From Phenylobacterium montanum (GTDB lineage: Bacteria; Pseudomonadota; Alphaproteobacteria; Caulobacterales; Caulobacteraceae): a stretch of DNA of 64,000 nucleotides. Below the pieces are notes generated by a model. The model made no database searches. It was not told where the DNA came from and saw nothing but the letters and a program-made list of their open reading frames with translations. The position numbers and the translations under genes were made by a program. Positions 16,371 through 24,669 of this stretch are shown one piece after another. Position 1 is the stretch's first letter. Each line of letters starts with the position of its first letter. Where the stretch lies: assembly GCF_018135625.1 (NCBI RefSeq), contig NZ_CP073078.1, positions 2,698,501 through 2,762,500 of the forward strand. Direction: 5' to 3'.

Positions 16371-17444
16371 ATGAACAACCACCATCAACGACGCCGCCGG
16401 CGTTTACACGATGCCGCCGCCAAGAGCCTGTCCACCAGCGACCTCGATCGTGAGCTGGCGAAACAACGCGAACTCGGTCGGCGGACCGCTGAAAACGCCA
16501 TCCGCCTGCGGGCTCGGCTGTCAAATATGTCGTTCGCACCCCCACGTCGCGACCTGCTTGCCGATCGTGACATTCTCCAGCGAATTCATACCTTTCTGGA
16601 CAATCACGCCGTCGTGCGTGTCACCGGGAAGGAGGGACCTCCAGTTAGGCGACTTTCCACGCCCTCTCTCAACCAAACCGACCTCATGAAACGCTTCAAG
16701 AAAATTGAACGAACAGGATGGTCAGCGAGGAAGCTGGAACGTCCCTTCTATGAACACGACAAGGAGCAACTGGAGAGATGCCTTAAAAGGATCAGGAGGA
16801 GATTGCCGAAATCAGAGAGACATCAACAGTTCATATGGCTTCCGGATTGGACTCACACGGGGGCCATGCTGAAGGTCTGGGCATGCTCCATGGTTGTCCA
16901 GAAGGAAGGAGGATGGGCAACCTCTATCAATCTCTCTGACGACGTCGTCAACGCCGCCAAGTCCTGCCCTCGTGGTTTCACATGGTATATCCAGGATTTG
17001 ATCCAGAGGGAGCTCAAGTCGGCATTCGCAGCTTCCGGCTTTGATGCTCCGGACTTCTTTTTCGTCATTGAGGCCAGTGAGTTCCACCAGGCTCACCTTC
17101 ACGGAGGGGTTTCCCCGTCTCTTCATCCAGAGGCGAAGACGCTTGTTCGCGACGCCCTTTTCCGGATCGGTCGTCATGCTGAACGAACCGGACGTGAGGT
17201 CCACACCATTTCCATGAGGACCGCGACCAACTGGGCGGCCTACATCACCAAGTGGTTCTTCAGCACGCAGCACCTTTTGAAGGGGCCGGCTTTCACCGCC
17301 ACCAAGAAGATGAGGAGTCGCGCTAGGGCCTGGTATCAGGCTGCCCGGCGATCGGAGCGAGCCTTCCTGGCCTATGAGCTTGATGGCGATCTACTGGAGC
17401 TGTTCGAACTCAATCGTTCAGCTCGAAGTCTGCAAGCCACATAA
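16371..17444 (+). CDS. HUH-endonuclease Rep-like protein
   Basis: 357 residues. Two motifs of rolling-circle replication initiators are visible in the right order and spacing: His-hydrophobic-His in AHLHGGVSP (His242 and His244), the metal-binding HUH box, and Y291-I-T-K294 in WAAYITKWF, the catalytic Tyr of a YxxK box, preceded by a 25-residue helix. The first ~150 residues are basic and helical and may bind DNA. It would nick one strand at an origin or transfer site and remain covalently bound. A row of hairpins upstream is a plausible origin. This indicates that the island, or a smaller element in it, once replicated or was mobilised as a circle. No helicase or coat gene is nearby. Confidence 0.7.
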   Translation: MNNHHQRRRRRLHDAAAKSLSTSDLDRELAKQRELGRRTAENAIRLRARLSNMSFAPPRRDLLADRDILQRIHTFLDNHAVVRVTGKEGPPVRRLSTPSLNQTDLMKRFKKIERTGWSARKLERPFYEHDKEQLERCLKRIRRRLPKSERHQQFIWLPDWTHTGAMLKVWACSMVVQKEGGWATSINLSDDVVNAAKSCPRGFTWYIQDLIQRELKSAFAASGFDAPDFFFVIEASEFHQAHLHGGVSPSLHPEAKTLVRDALFRIGRHAERTGREVHTISMRTATNWAAYITKWFFSTQHLLKGPAFTATKKMRSRARAWYQAARRSERAFLAYELDGDLLELFELNRSARSLQAT

Positions 17445-17756
17445 CCGCGCTGGTTCGCCTCCAGCCCCGTCCCTTCCGGAAATAATGCCGCCAGAGCCCA
17501 TTAGAGACTTGCTGGGGCCGTTCTGAAGGTTCTCCAGGCAGACCTACCCCGAAAGCAAAACGGCCGCCGGCGACCACCACAATAGCTTTAAATTCGTATA
17601 AGGAAATAAACCCCATCGTCAGCGGTGTGTTCGCCAGACGACACGCTTATTCCGCTGTTTATATTCACACCTGCAAACGTGCTTTGCACCTCTGTCAACA
17701 ACTTGTTCCGGACGGAGCGATCTGTCCGGAACCCTTTTCAGGCGTGACTCAATACG
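17445..17756. other. Intergenic stretch, nothing supported
   Basis: No gene, tRNA or clear repeat seen between the Rep-like gene and the gene at 17757. It is less GC-rich around 17580-17670 and may hold the promoter of the downstream gene. Confidence 0.4.
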
Positions 17757-18185
17757 ATGTTCGAAACAGATCAGCTTCCAACGTACCGGTTCAACCTCAA
17801 AACCTCTCGCCCCTATTATTCCCTGTCGGAGTCGGAGGAGCCGCAGGGTTTTGAGGAACAGCTCGAACTCAGGATGAGCATGACGGCCAGCGTGGACATT
17901 CCGGGCCTCCCATCCGAGGGCTACCTTTTCATCCGCGGCGTTCCGGACCTCGCCCACTGGAACCAGCGTCTCGGCGGGGATGACCCCAGCTATCCCGGCA
18001 TCGGCCTCGTTCAGGTGAAGTCCGACGCGGTGGTCGTCGACACCTATTTGGAATTCGACACGATCTGGCGGCTCGCCGGGGCCATCAAGTCCGGGCATCT
18101 CGGCGTGGCGGTTGTCGAATGCGAGCCCCTCGCCAAGCCCGGCGACAAGGTCTTCCTTCGCGAGTTGTCGTTTCAGCCTGCATAG
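17757..18185 (+). CDS. Hypothetical protein (full-length member of a two-copy family)
   Basis: 142 residues starting ATG 17757. It is beta-rich, with a mid block LELRMSMTASVDIPGLPSEG and a C-terminal signature FDTIWRLAGAIKSGHLGVAV followed by V-E-C and FLRELSF. The C-terminal ~50 residues match the short product encoded at 20882-21106 (shared D-T-x-W, A-I-K, A-V-x-x-C and L-R-x-x-x-F positions), so the island contains an intact copy and a truncated one. No named family recognised. Confidence 0.65.
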   Translation: MFETDQLPTYRFNLKTSRPYYSLSESEEPQGFEEQLELRMSMTASVDIPGLPSEGYLFIRGVPDLAHWNQRLGGDDPSYPGIGLVQVKSDAVVVDTYLEFDTIWRLAGAIKSGHLGVAVVECEPLAKPGDKVFLRELSFQPA

Positions 18186-18291
18186 GGCTGCGGCCCCACG
18201 TCGCCTTCGACGCCACCACCCCTGCCCGGCATCCCTATGGCGACGAACCCGTCGATCCCGTAGGGTGGCCGCGACAGGCTGGTGGTGTTCG

Positions 18292-18654
18292 ATGGCGACG
18301 AAATCCTTCCGGACCGCCCTTTCTCCGCAAACCCAGTTCTGGCTCGCTGACCAGAAGGTGCCCCTGGGGTTCGTGCTCGCGGTTCTGCTCGCCGGGGTCC
18401 TGGCGGCGGCCGTGTTCCTGCCGATCGGGCAAACAACGCGCGTTATCGGGTCGGTCGAGCGGTTTGGCCTTACCGAGAGCCAGACCGGCAGCGGCGTCGT
18501 CGCGATCGTTCGGCTTCCTGATCGGGAGGTCTCAGTGTTGTTGCCCAACGCCACCCGTTGTGCTGTTGGCGATCACATCAGGATCAATATGCAGCCGCGG
18601 TTGTGGGGGCCGGCCTACACGACGGACTGGCGGGGCTGCTCTGTCGGCCCTTGA
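18292..18654 (+). CDS. Small membrane-anchored protein
   Basis: 120 residues from ATG 18292. A single transmembrane helix spans about residues 23-46 (PLGFVLAVLLAGVLAAAVFL). A ~70-residue C-terminal domain follows with a beta pattern (SGVVAIVRLPDREVSVLLPN, then GDHIRINMQP) that looks like a small OB- or SH3-type barrel. No family recognised. It lies 107 bp after the gene at 17757, same strand. Confidence 0.6.
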   Translation: MATKSFRTALSPQTQFWLADQKVPLGFVLAVLLAGVLAAAVFLPIGQTTRVIGSVERFGLTESQTGSGVVAIVRLPDREVSVLLPNATRCAVGDHIRINMQPRLWGPAYTTDWRGCSVGP

Positions 18655-18737
18655 CCGCCGCGTGCGACGCTGCCCGTTGCCGTCCATAGAGAACGATGCG
18701 ACGACAACCTGGCCGGCAGCGGTTCACGTAGAGGCCC

Positions 18738-19208
18738 ATGAAGCACCCCGATTGGTATCCCGACTGGCGGCATGACGCCGTCCACCAGCTCCAGGACAAG
18801 ATCGACCGGCTGAAGTCCGAGTTCAGGCTCAATGATTGGCCGCGCTACGACTACGACATCGACGCCGGGACGCTCACCTTCTCGGAAAACGGCGTACCCA
18901 AGCTCATCGCTGAAATTCAGGTCGCCGGAACGACCAGCGTCAAGGCGGGCGACTGGCTGTGGGCCTGGGCGAATTCCCACTGGCCGGAAGATCGTGTCAC
19001 CGACTCCGAGATCGTCCGGGCCTTCGGCCAGGAGCATGGCATCTGCGAGCTGACCCACGAGAACGTCGAGGACGACGACCTTAACGCCTTGGGCTGGGCT
19101 CTGACCGCCGTCATGGTCCGGCTCACCGACGCCCTCGGAGCGTATCGGCCCCGCGATGACGATGGCGGCCTGTTCCTCGTCTACAAGAGCATGGCGTGGG
19201 CGGGATGA
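18738..19208 (+). CDS. DUF6882-type protein
   Basis: 156 residues. The central block YDYDIDAGTLTFSENGVPKL, then AEIQVAGTTSVKAGDWLWAW and ANSHWPEDRV, is the pattern I associate with DUF6882. That family is cytoplasmic, of unknown function, and common among immunity-type genes. The stop overlaps the start of the next gene (ATGA at 19205-19208), so the two are translationally coupled. Confidence 0.75.
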   Translation: MKHPDWYPDWRHDAVHQLQDKIDRLKSEFRLNDWPRYDYDIDAGTLTFSENGVPKLIAEIQVAGTTSVKAGDWLWAWANSHWPEDRVTDSEIVRAFGQEHGICELTHENVEDDDLNALGWALTAVMVRLTDALGAYRPRDDDGGLFLVYKSMAWAG

Positions 19209-19489
19209 TCGAGGTTTTGCTCGCGCACGAGGTTTGGGAAGACCCGGACGGGGCCAGCTTCGAGTTTGGCCTTCCACACCCATCTCTGGATGCCTTTCGC
19301 CAGCAGCACGAACCGAACGCCCGCCGCCTGCACGTCATCTTCGCACCGTCCTACAACGCGGCTATGCAAGCCTACTACGAGCGGCAGGGTTGGGGTGAAT
19401 ACCAGCCCATCGAGGGCGTCAAAGACGACGTCTACACGGACGCACAACGTTCCGAACAGCAGCTCTTGAGACCAGAGCACTACCGCTAG
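19205..19489 (+). CDS. Small hypothetical protein coupled to DUF6882 gene
   Basis: 94 residues from ATG 19205, which shares bases with the stop of the upstream DUF6882 gene; the GTG at 19196 in the same frame is less likely. The chain is soluble and acidic, with LPHPSLDAFRQQHEPNARRL and SYNAAMQAYYERQGWGEYQP. No family recognised. The four-base overlap implies stoichiometric production with its partner. Confidence 0.6.
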   Translation: MIEVLLAHEVWEDPDGASFEFGLPHPSLDAFRQQHEPNARRLHVIFAPSYNAAMQAYYERQGWGEYQPIEGVKDDVYTDAQRSEQQLLRPEHYR

Positions 19490-19573
19490 GCCGACGCGTC
19501 GTCGCCCTCACAGTTGGATGCCCGCCAGGACTCACAGGAGAGTCGCCGGGCGGCCTTTCGTGGCGATCTGGTG

Positions 19574-19694
19574 GGTGGTAGCTCAACGGCAGGGCGGCCG
19601 CTGGCGAGCACCCCTGAAGTCCTAGGGATTTGCCGCTGTCGTGGCCCTGGTCCTTTCATTAGGCCGACATCGCCGAATATGCCGCCCTTACCCC
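19574..19694 (+). repeat. Block-conserved intergenic element, copy 1
   Basis: It shares with 23946-24080 the ordered blocks GGTGGTAGCTC, CTGGCGAG (exactly 27 bases after the first block in both), CCTAG, TCATTA-GCCGAC-TCG and CCCTTAC-CCC, while the sequence between blocks differs. The first block plus the following bases resembles a tRNA D arm, but no cloverleaf forms. The pattern suggests a structured RNA or mobile element end. Confidence 0.5.
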
Positions 19695-19704
19695 CCTGCT
19701 CGGG

Positions 19705-20376
19705 TTACGGCTGCTCCAGCCCGGCCACGGGCGGGGTCTGGTCTACCGCAAGCCAGAAATGTTCCGGTTGATACCGGAGCGGACTCAATGGGCGAGTTCC
19801 GTTGGTGAAGCATCCGGAGATCAACTCCTCGATCCGTGGGTCCTCATCCCCGGCAGTGACGCCGAACGCGAATGCACAGGTCAGCTCCGGCAGGGCCACC
19901 TGATAGCCGTCGGGGAACACCTCATCCAGGAGATGCGGCACCAGAAGGCGGGAAGGCCCAAGGCCGTCCTCGTGCATCATGACGACCATCACGACCCGGC
20001 CGTCGTCGCCGCGGAACTCATGGCTGTGCGGGTGCGCGTGAGCCACGCGGACCAGGTTCGCCATAGCTTTGGATCGCCAGTCGACCTCGTTGTCCCGCCA
20101 GTAGGCGTCCAGACGCCAGTCGACGTAACGCACCAGGTCCGGCTCGCCATGGACTACCCAGGTCAGGTCGACACCGTCGACCGGCAACTGGACGACGGGT
20201 CCAGGCCAGTCACCGCTCGCTGAGAACTCACGCGGGATGATCGCTGGGCATAGGGCGTCAAGATCGACCTTCTCCGGAGGTATGTCGAGGAGACCACCCA
20301 AGGCCTCGGCGGTCCGCACTTCGCCGCCCTCGCTTGGCTTCCGGTTGAACAGCCGCTTCAGCGGGCCGGGGATCAT
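19705..20376 (-). CDS. Hypothetical protein, DUF1444-like
   Basis: 223 residues, soluble. Recognisable elements are a basic start (GPLKRLFNRKPSEGGEVRTA), a central WVVHGEPDLVRYVDWRLDAY, then HEDGLGPSRLLVPHLLDEVF and VALPELTCAFAF. The DGL..SRLL.P...........P block resembles DUF1444/YtpQ-type proteins, but I would not insist. Its ATG (20376) overlaps the stop of the upstream gene at 20373, so the two form a coupled pair. Function unknown. Confidence 0.6.
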   Translation of the reverse strand: MIPGPLKRLFNRKPSEGGEVRTAEALGGLLDIPPEKVDLDALCPAIIPREFSASGDWPGPVVQLPVDGVDLTWVVHGEPDLVRYVDWRLDAYWRDNEVDWRSKAMANLVRVAHAHPHSHEFRGDDGRVVMVVMMHEDGLGPSRLLVPHLLDEVFPDGYQVALPELTCAFAFGVTAGDEDPRIEELISGCFTNGTRPLSPLRYQPEHFWLAVDQTPPVAGLEQP

Positions 20377-20831
20377 TGCGTCTCACCCTGCCGCACCTGG
20401 ACGACCTTCCCTCTATCCCGACGGACGCGGCCCAGCCTATCAAGCCGCAACGGCCGGTGACCATCGAAGCCTTCATAGTTGTCGACGGCGAGGCGGCCGG
20501 CGCGATCCTCAACAGTGACGACGAAGCGCTGGCTCGGGATCGCCCCGGAGTAGCGGGCCTTGACCTGCTTGAAGGCGGACAGGTCGACGCGGTGCTGCTC
20601 GCAAAGCTTCGACAGTGCGTCGCGGTAGTGGACGATCGCCTCCGCCAGAGACGGTGACGGCCCAGCTCCGGTCGAGGTCCCAGTCAGAAAGTCGACCTCG
20701 ATGTAACCCTCATGGCTGCCGTCCGCCTCGCCGAAGATGTCGGTCTGGTAGACGCCGATCGGAAAACCGAGGCCGCTCGCCAGGGAGTCGGCGATGTTGT
20801 GGCCGATGGAGCGCAGGACGTCGAATTTCAT
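20373..20831 (-). CDS. Hypothetical protein, first gene of a coupled pair
   Basis: 152 residues from ATG 20831. The chain begins MKFDVLRSIGHNIADSLASG and continues LGFPIGVYQTDIFGEADGSH, then IEVDFLTG. This opening is shared by a set of unnamed bacterial proteins often near immunity genes. The second half contains a helical segment and a beta pair and ends in a basic tail (LRLDRLGRVRRDRGKVVQVR). The upstream extension of the frame to 20903 is not coding-like and would overlap the truncated gene on the other strand. Confidence 0.65.
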   Translation of the reverse strand: MKFDVLRSIGHNIADSLASGLGFPIGVYQTDIFGEADGSHEGYIEVDFLTGTSTGAGPSPSLAEAIVHYRDALSKLCEQHRVDLSAFKQVKARYSGAIPSQRFVVTVEDRAGRLAVDNYEGFDGHRPLRLDRLGRVRRDRGKVVQVRQGETQ

Positions 20832-20881
20832 GTTCGCCAGCTTAGCCGAAGCGGGAGAACGATCTACCTCGGATAGAAGCG

Positions 20882-21106
20882 TTGAAGCGTAACCGCGCTT
20901 CACGGTTCGGCACGATCGCCGACCTCGACGACGGCTTCGAGGTCCAGGGCGTCCTGCCCCTCGACACCGCCTGGAATATCGCCAACGCCATCAAGAACGA
21001 CCTGATCGACACCGCCGTCATCACCTGCGACTCGAACCCGGATCGCGGCCAGACATCAGTTCTGCGGTCGATCGCGTTCCGGAGCGGCATGGCCGGCGCG
21101 AAGTGA
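20882..21106 (+). pseudogene. Truncated paralogue of the protein at 17757-18185
   Basis: 74 residues, opening with TTG at 20882 and lacking a proper start and ribosome site. The C-terminal part (LDTAWNIANAIKNDLIDTAV, then VLRSIAF) lines up with FDTIWRLAGAIKSGHLGVAV and FLRELSF of the 142-residue protein 3 kb upstream, at roughly one identity in three. The first half of the domain is missing. It is most simply a gene remnant, but a short functional version cannot be excluded. Confidence 0.5.
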
Positions 21107-21468
21107 GATGCCGCCGGCATGCTGAACGTCCGGATGCGGAGCGGAAGCCAATTTCAGCTCGCGACCCCCTGCTGCCGGTCGCGACGGCAGCTTTCGGCGC
21201 GGGAGCCATCGCCGTCGTCAACGGCGAGAAACCGCCCCGGAGCCAACCAGCGAAAACGACCCTAGCCGCAATTTTGAACGTCCGCTTCAGGGGCGGCGCA
21301 GTCGACGTTCGCTTACCGGTTTGAAGCCAACCCGTGAAATGCCTTCCGCCGTAAAAATGGACTTGCCGCCGGGCGACCAAATCGATTGGGAGCGCGAACC
21401 TAGTAACGAACAAGCGTTGCATTGCTGTCCGAAATCGCCAATCTTGGCACCCGCGAGTCAGGGGGGCG
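21107..21468. other. Intergenic stretch, degenerate palindromic sequence
   Basis: No gene supported. It contains GC-rich blocks with GTCCGGATGCGGAGCGGAAG and, in reverse sense, GAACGTCCGCTTCAGGGGCG, resembling the dispersed AGCGGAC elements at 5209-7936, in a worn form. Confidence 0.3.
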
Positions 21469-22452
21469 ATGATGCGACAAGGATTAACCTGGACGGTGGC
21501 AGTCGTTTCGCTCTGCGCTCTACTTGCTTGTGGACCGTCACCAGCGAACCCAGCGAGCCGGCCCCAGTGGCGACCACTCCTTATAGATAAAACAGGTACA
21601 GTGTTCATTGACGTTGCTAACAAATCCAAGTCAAATGATCAAATTACTAAGCGGATTCTCGCCTCCCCGTCTCAATCTAGTCCAAATTTTTATCTAATTT
21701 CTACAGAGAAGTTTAATTGCGATCAGCACGAACACAGCAGTCAACTGTTTGACGTTCACGGAATCGATGGGCGCGTCCTTCAATCACATAGGACGCCCAC
21801 GAAATGGGAGAAACCAGCTCCGAGAACGCTCATGGATGCGATAATAATTCAGGTGTGTGCAGGAAAATTTGCTGATACTTCCACCCTAAACTCTGACGAA
21901 GAGGCGGTACGTAGCGGGCAACAATGGTCTCAGTTTATCAGTGATCATCCTGCACTCATGGACAATGCCACGCAGATGATGAAACGGTTTCCTCCCCCGC
22001 CAGAACTGATGGAATTGTCACTGCCGAATGGAAAGCTCGCCGCGTTGGGGGTATTGCGAGGAGAGGTCGATTTTCTCGATCTGGATTCAGTTTCCCGAGC
22101 AAACAACAAGGCGACGGCCCATTTATTCAAGGTCTTCGAGCCAGGAATTGCATCTGGAGACGGGCCTGGCACTCAAGTGGTTTCCAACGTGGAATTTGAT
22201 TGCGGCAACCATACTTTTCGCGAGTTGGGCAGCCTAGTCTTCAATGCAGACGATACGCTGATTTTGTGGCTCCCCGCGAAACCGGATGCTCGCGCCATTG
22301 TCCCCAAGAGTGGCTACGCAACGACGTTTGAACCCGTGGCGTGCAACGGCCTCGCATCCACCAAGGACCTAGTGGTCGGTCACGGGACAGCCTATGCAAG
22401 AGCACATGAGATCATCCACTCGGGTGCCAGCGAAGCACAGAATACTCAATAG
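21469..22452 (+). CDS. Lipoprotein, unknown, atypical base composition
   Basis: 327 residues. An N-terminal signal with lipobox LCALLACGPS predicts lipidation at the Cys and anchoring in the inner or outer membrane. The mature part is beta-rich, with cysteines at spaced positions (NCDQHE, IQVCAGK, DCGNHTF, VACNGL) that may form two disulphides. The coding sequence is markedly richer in A and T than its neighbours, especially 21590-21900, which suggests a separate recent acquisition. A surface-entry-exclusion or envelope role in the island is a guess. No family recognised. Confidence 0.7.
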   Translation: MMRQGLTWTVAVVSLCALLACGPSPANPASRPQWRPLLIDKTGTVFIDVANKSKSNDQITKRILASPSQSSPNFYLISTEKFNCDQHEHSSQLFDVHGIDGRVLQSHRTPTKWEKPAPRTLMDAIIIQVCAGKFADTSTLNSDEEAVRSGQQWSQFISDHPALMDNATQMMKRFPPPPELMELSLPNGKLAALGVLRGEVDFLDLDSVSRANNKATAHLFKVFEPGIASGDGPGTQVVSNVEFDCGNHTFRELGSLVFNADDTLILWLPAKPDARAIVPKSGYATTFEPVACNGLASTKDLVVGHGTAYARAHEIIHSGASEAQNTQ

Positions 22453-22544
22453 CGCGATCGGGCGCGCACACGAACTGCCCAGCTGAATTCCTTATTTGGG
22501 CACTGGATCATTTGGCGGATCGTCGCTACTTCCGCTCCCCACCC

Positions 22545-22982
22545 CTACCGGCAATCGGCAACGGCAGCTTCGAGGTTCGTCAGCGCGCCGTCCTTGTCCA
22601 CGAGAATGTCCATGCCGTCGCCGGCGACGCGGAGTGTCCCACTGTCTATCGGATCGACCGCCGCCCAGGCGGGACTGACGACCGTGAGTTCCAGTTCGAC
22701 ATCCGGGCCAAACCAGGCCCTTCAGGAAACCGCGTTGCCGTAAACTTCCCGGCCGGGGGCCGAGGCGTCGCCGGCGAAACGGTCGCCGAAGGGCGAAAGC
22801 CACTCGCCGGCCATGGTCCAGCGTTCGGTAGGATCGGCGAGGACAATCACATCCAGGTCCGAGTCCGGTCGCGCTGCGGCCCGAGCCCATGAGCCTACGA
22901 TTGCGAGCGCTCTGACCGATGGCTGTTCCGTCGCCCAGATCGTCAGGGCATTCGTGAGCTGAGCTGCTTGATCGGCGGTCAT
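22545..22982 (-). pseudogene. Nucleotidyltransferase broken by an in-frame TGA
   Basis: Read in one frame from ATG 22982, the first 86 codons give a minimal nucleotidyltransferase N-terminus with the GSWARAAARPDSDLDVIVL signature (G-S and D-x-D metal site). A TGA follows at 22724-22722, after which the same frame continues for 58 more codons, starting RAWFGPDVELELTVVSPAW and ending with a natural TAG at 22545. The downstream half has the expected DGMDIL..KDGAL..L ending of the family. A single nonsense change, CGA or TGG to TGA, explains it, so the gene is probably dead or yields only the short form. Confidence 0.8.
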
Positions 22983-23097
22983 GGCCCAAGCATGGGGGAT
23001 GGCTCAAAGGCCCGCAATCCACCCGCCTCGGGCGTTGGCCGAGTCCGCTTTGGAGGGCTTTAGTCGGGACTGACCTGCTCCAGTCCCACAACTTGGC

Positions 23098-23730
23098 TCA
23101 TGGCGTCGGATCGCCTTCCTTGTAGCCAACGACGATATAGAGCAGCGGGGTATTGTCGAGCCGATCGAGTTCGCCCACGCCGGCCTGGACGCCAGCTCGG
23201 TTGAAGGCCGCAGCGACCCTGGAAGCGTAGTCCTCGTCCTCACCTTTGCGATGCGCGATCACCACGCCACGGGCGGACATGATGGTGATGTTGGCTCCAA
23301 CGGTGGTGCGAAAGCCAGCGCGTTCTAGGGCTCGACCGATCTGCTCGGCGTAGTTCTCTGCCTCCGCTCCTCCCGCCCAAACAACGACCGCGGGACGGCC
23401 GTCGTTCAACGCCTTCATCTCACTAATCAGCAGCCTGTTCTCTTCCTGGCCCAGCGTTCTGGGCCGCAGTCGATCCAGCAGCTTAAGGTTTTCCTGTCGC
23501 AGCCGTTCAGCGGTCGCGTTGGCCGTGGCCGCCAACGCCTCGTTGGCCTTCATGCGCTCGTCGGCGAAATGTTCCCTGATCGAGCCCATCTTGATCGAAC
23601 CATAAGTTCCGATCGCCACAAGGAACGCACCAATGACGAGCGCGATATTCGCGATGTTGAACCAGTGGTCCGCCGAGGCGGGCGTGACATCGAACAGCAA
23701 AAACCTGATTGCATCCGACTTTTGCGACAT
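23098..23730 (-). CDS. Membrane-anchored protein with coiled coil
   Basis: 210 residues from ATG 23730; residues upstream in the frame look non-coding. One transmembrane helix (~27-49) is followed by a charged coiled coil (~50-95, EHFADERMKANEALAATANA onward). A C-terminal alpha/beta domain of ~110 residues contains PAVVVWAGGAEAENYAEQIG and RALERAGFRTTVGAN. This arrangement, membrane helix, coiled coil and a small receiver-like domain with an AGxxT..G motif, recurs in unnamed alphaproteobacterial proteins. A sensory or effector role is possible, but nothing catalytic can be pointed to. Confidence 0.65.
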   Translation of the reverse strand: MSQKSDAIRFLLFDVTPASADHWFNIANIALVIGAFLVAIGTYGSIKMGSIREHFADERMKANEALAATANATAERLRQENLKLLDRLRPRTLGQEENRLLISEMKALNDGRPAVVVWAGGAEAENYAEQIGRALERAGFRTTVGANITIMSARGVVIAHRKGEDEDYASRVAAAFNRAGVQAGVGELDRLDNTPLLYIVVGYKEGDPTP

Positions 23731-24289
23731 TACGAGCCTCTGAAGCCTATGCGTGAAGATTGTCTGCCAGCGGGGCCATCGTGGCAACTGTACTCTACGG
23801 TCGTTATGCCCGATCGGGTTCTCCCTACCGCCATCCGCAGGTCCCGTTGCCCGGAATGGACAACACACCGGCAGCCTCGCCGCCCAGAGCACATCGCCAG
23901 CCCGATTAGGTAGTCGCTGGACGGGTTCTCGCGGATGTCCGGTAGGGTGGTAGCTCGGAGCCTGAACGGTCTCTGGCGAGAGTCCTTGGCGGGATAAGTC
24001 GAAGCCCTAGAAAATCGGCAGACCCGCGAGGGGGTAGCAGTCATTAAGCCGACTTCGGCAAATCATTCACCCTTACACCCTAAGGCTACATAGTATAGAA
24101 AATCACCACTACGGCGGGAAAGGCAGCACTAACCCCCCACTAACCCCACAGTAAAAAGTGAAATCACCGAAACCGTACTCCCAACGACCTTAGAGACGAC
24201 AAGCTGTTGGGAGGCAGAACCTGATACAGCATTTCAAACATCTGACGACCGAAACGCCCATTTCAGCCCGAGACGGGAGTTTCCTCCGG
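23731..24289. other. Intergenic region holding a block-conserved element
   Basis: No gene supported. It includes the repeat at 23946-24080 and an AT-richer tail (24085-24200) with CACTAACCCCCCACTAACCCC, a short direct repeat of CACTAACCCC. Confidence 0.4.
23946..24080 (+). repeat. Block-conserved intergenic element, copy 2
   Basis: This is the partner of 19574-19694. It has the same ordered blocks: GGTGGTAGCTC, CTGGCGAG 27 bases later, CCTAG, TCATTA-GCCGAC-TCG and CCCTTACACCC. Weaker GGTGGT..ACCTACC plus CTGGCGA pairs occur at 25091-25129 and 27581-27641. Confidence 0.5.
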
Positions 24290-24547
24290 TCAGAACTCCA
24301 GGTCACCCGGTAGCTTCGCGGCGATCCTGGCCATCAAGTCCTCGGGTGTCAGACCCAACGCCCGCGCTATGGTGACGAACTCCACCAGATCGAGCCGGCG
24401 CTCTCCCAGATCGATCTTTGCGATGAAGGAAGGCGGCTTTCCGAGGATATCGGCGACAGCCTTCTGGCTCAGGCCACATTCATACCGGGCCGCGACCAGC
24501 GTCTCCAGCGTCGCTCGATAGGACGGTGATGAAACCCATCGCCGCAT
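24290..24547 (-). CDS. XRE-family helix-turn-helix regulator
   Basis: 85 residues, almost all of it one Cro/C1-type DNA-binding domain: LETLVAARYECGLSQKAVAD, then ILGKPPSFIAKIDLGERRLD and LVEFVTIARALGLTPEDLM. The form is that of a small phage or island repressor. No metabolic neighbour is coupled to it. It may regulate island genes, such as the membrane protein gene starting at 24670 on the other strand. Confidence 0.9.
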   Translation of the reverse strand: MRRWVSSPSYRATLETLVAARYECGLSQKAVADILGKPPSFIAKIDLGERRLDLVEFVTIARALGLTPEDLMARIAAKLPGDLEF

Positions 24548-24669
24548 CCGTCGGTAGCCCTTTTCCCCGCAAGGGCTTCTTGTTAGTTGCAGTGCTGGGC
24601 GCTCCCGGATTGGTGGTGGCGCATTAGAAAAGCACCGCTGACTGTGGCGGAAAGTCGAGGGGCGAGACG

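Noticed and set aside
17619-18554. 311-residue minus-strand frame
   Set aside because: Antisense to the 142-residue gene and the start of the next; no domain, low-complexity composition.
19574-19650. tRNA-like sequence GGTAGCTCAACGGCAGGGC
   Set aside because: Only a D-arm-like piece; no acceptor pairing, anticodon or T-arm could be formed, so not called a tRNA.
22492-23091. 199-residue minus-strand frame over the nucleotidyltransferase
   Set aside because: Arg/Gly/Ser-rich shadow frame; the signature lies in the other frame that is broken by TGA.
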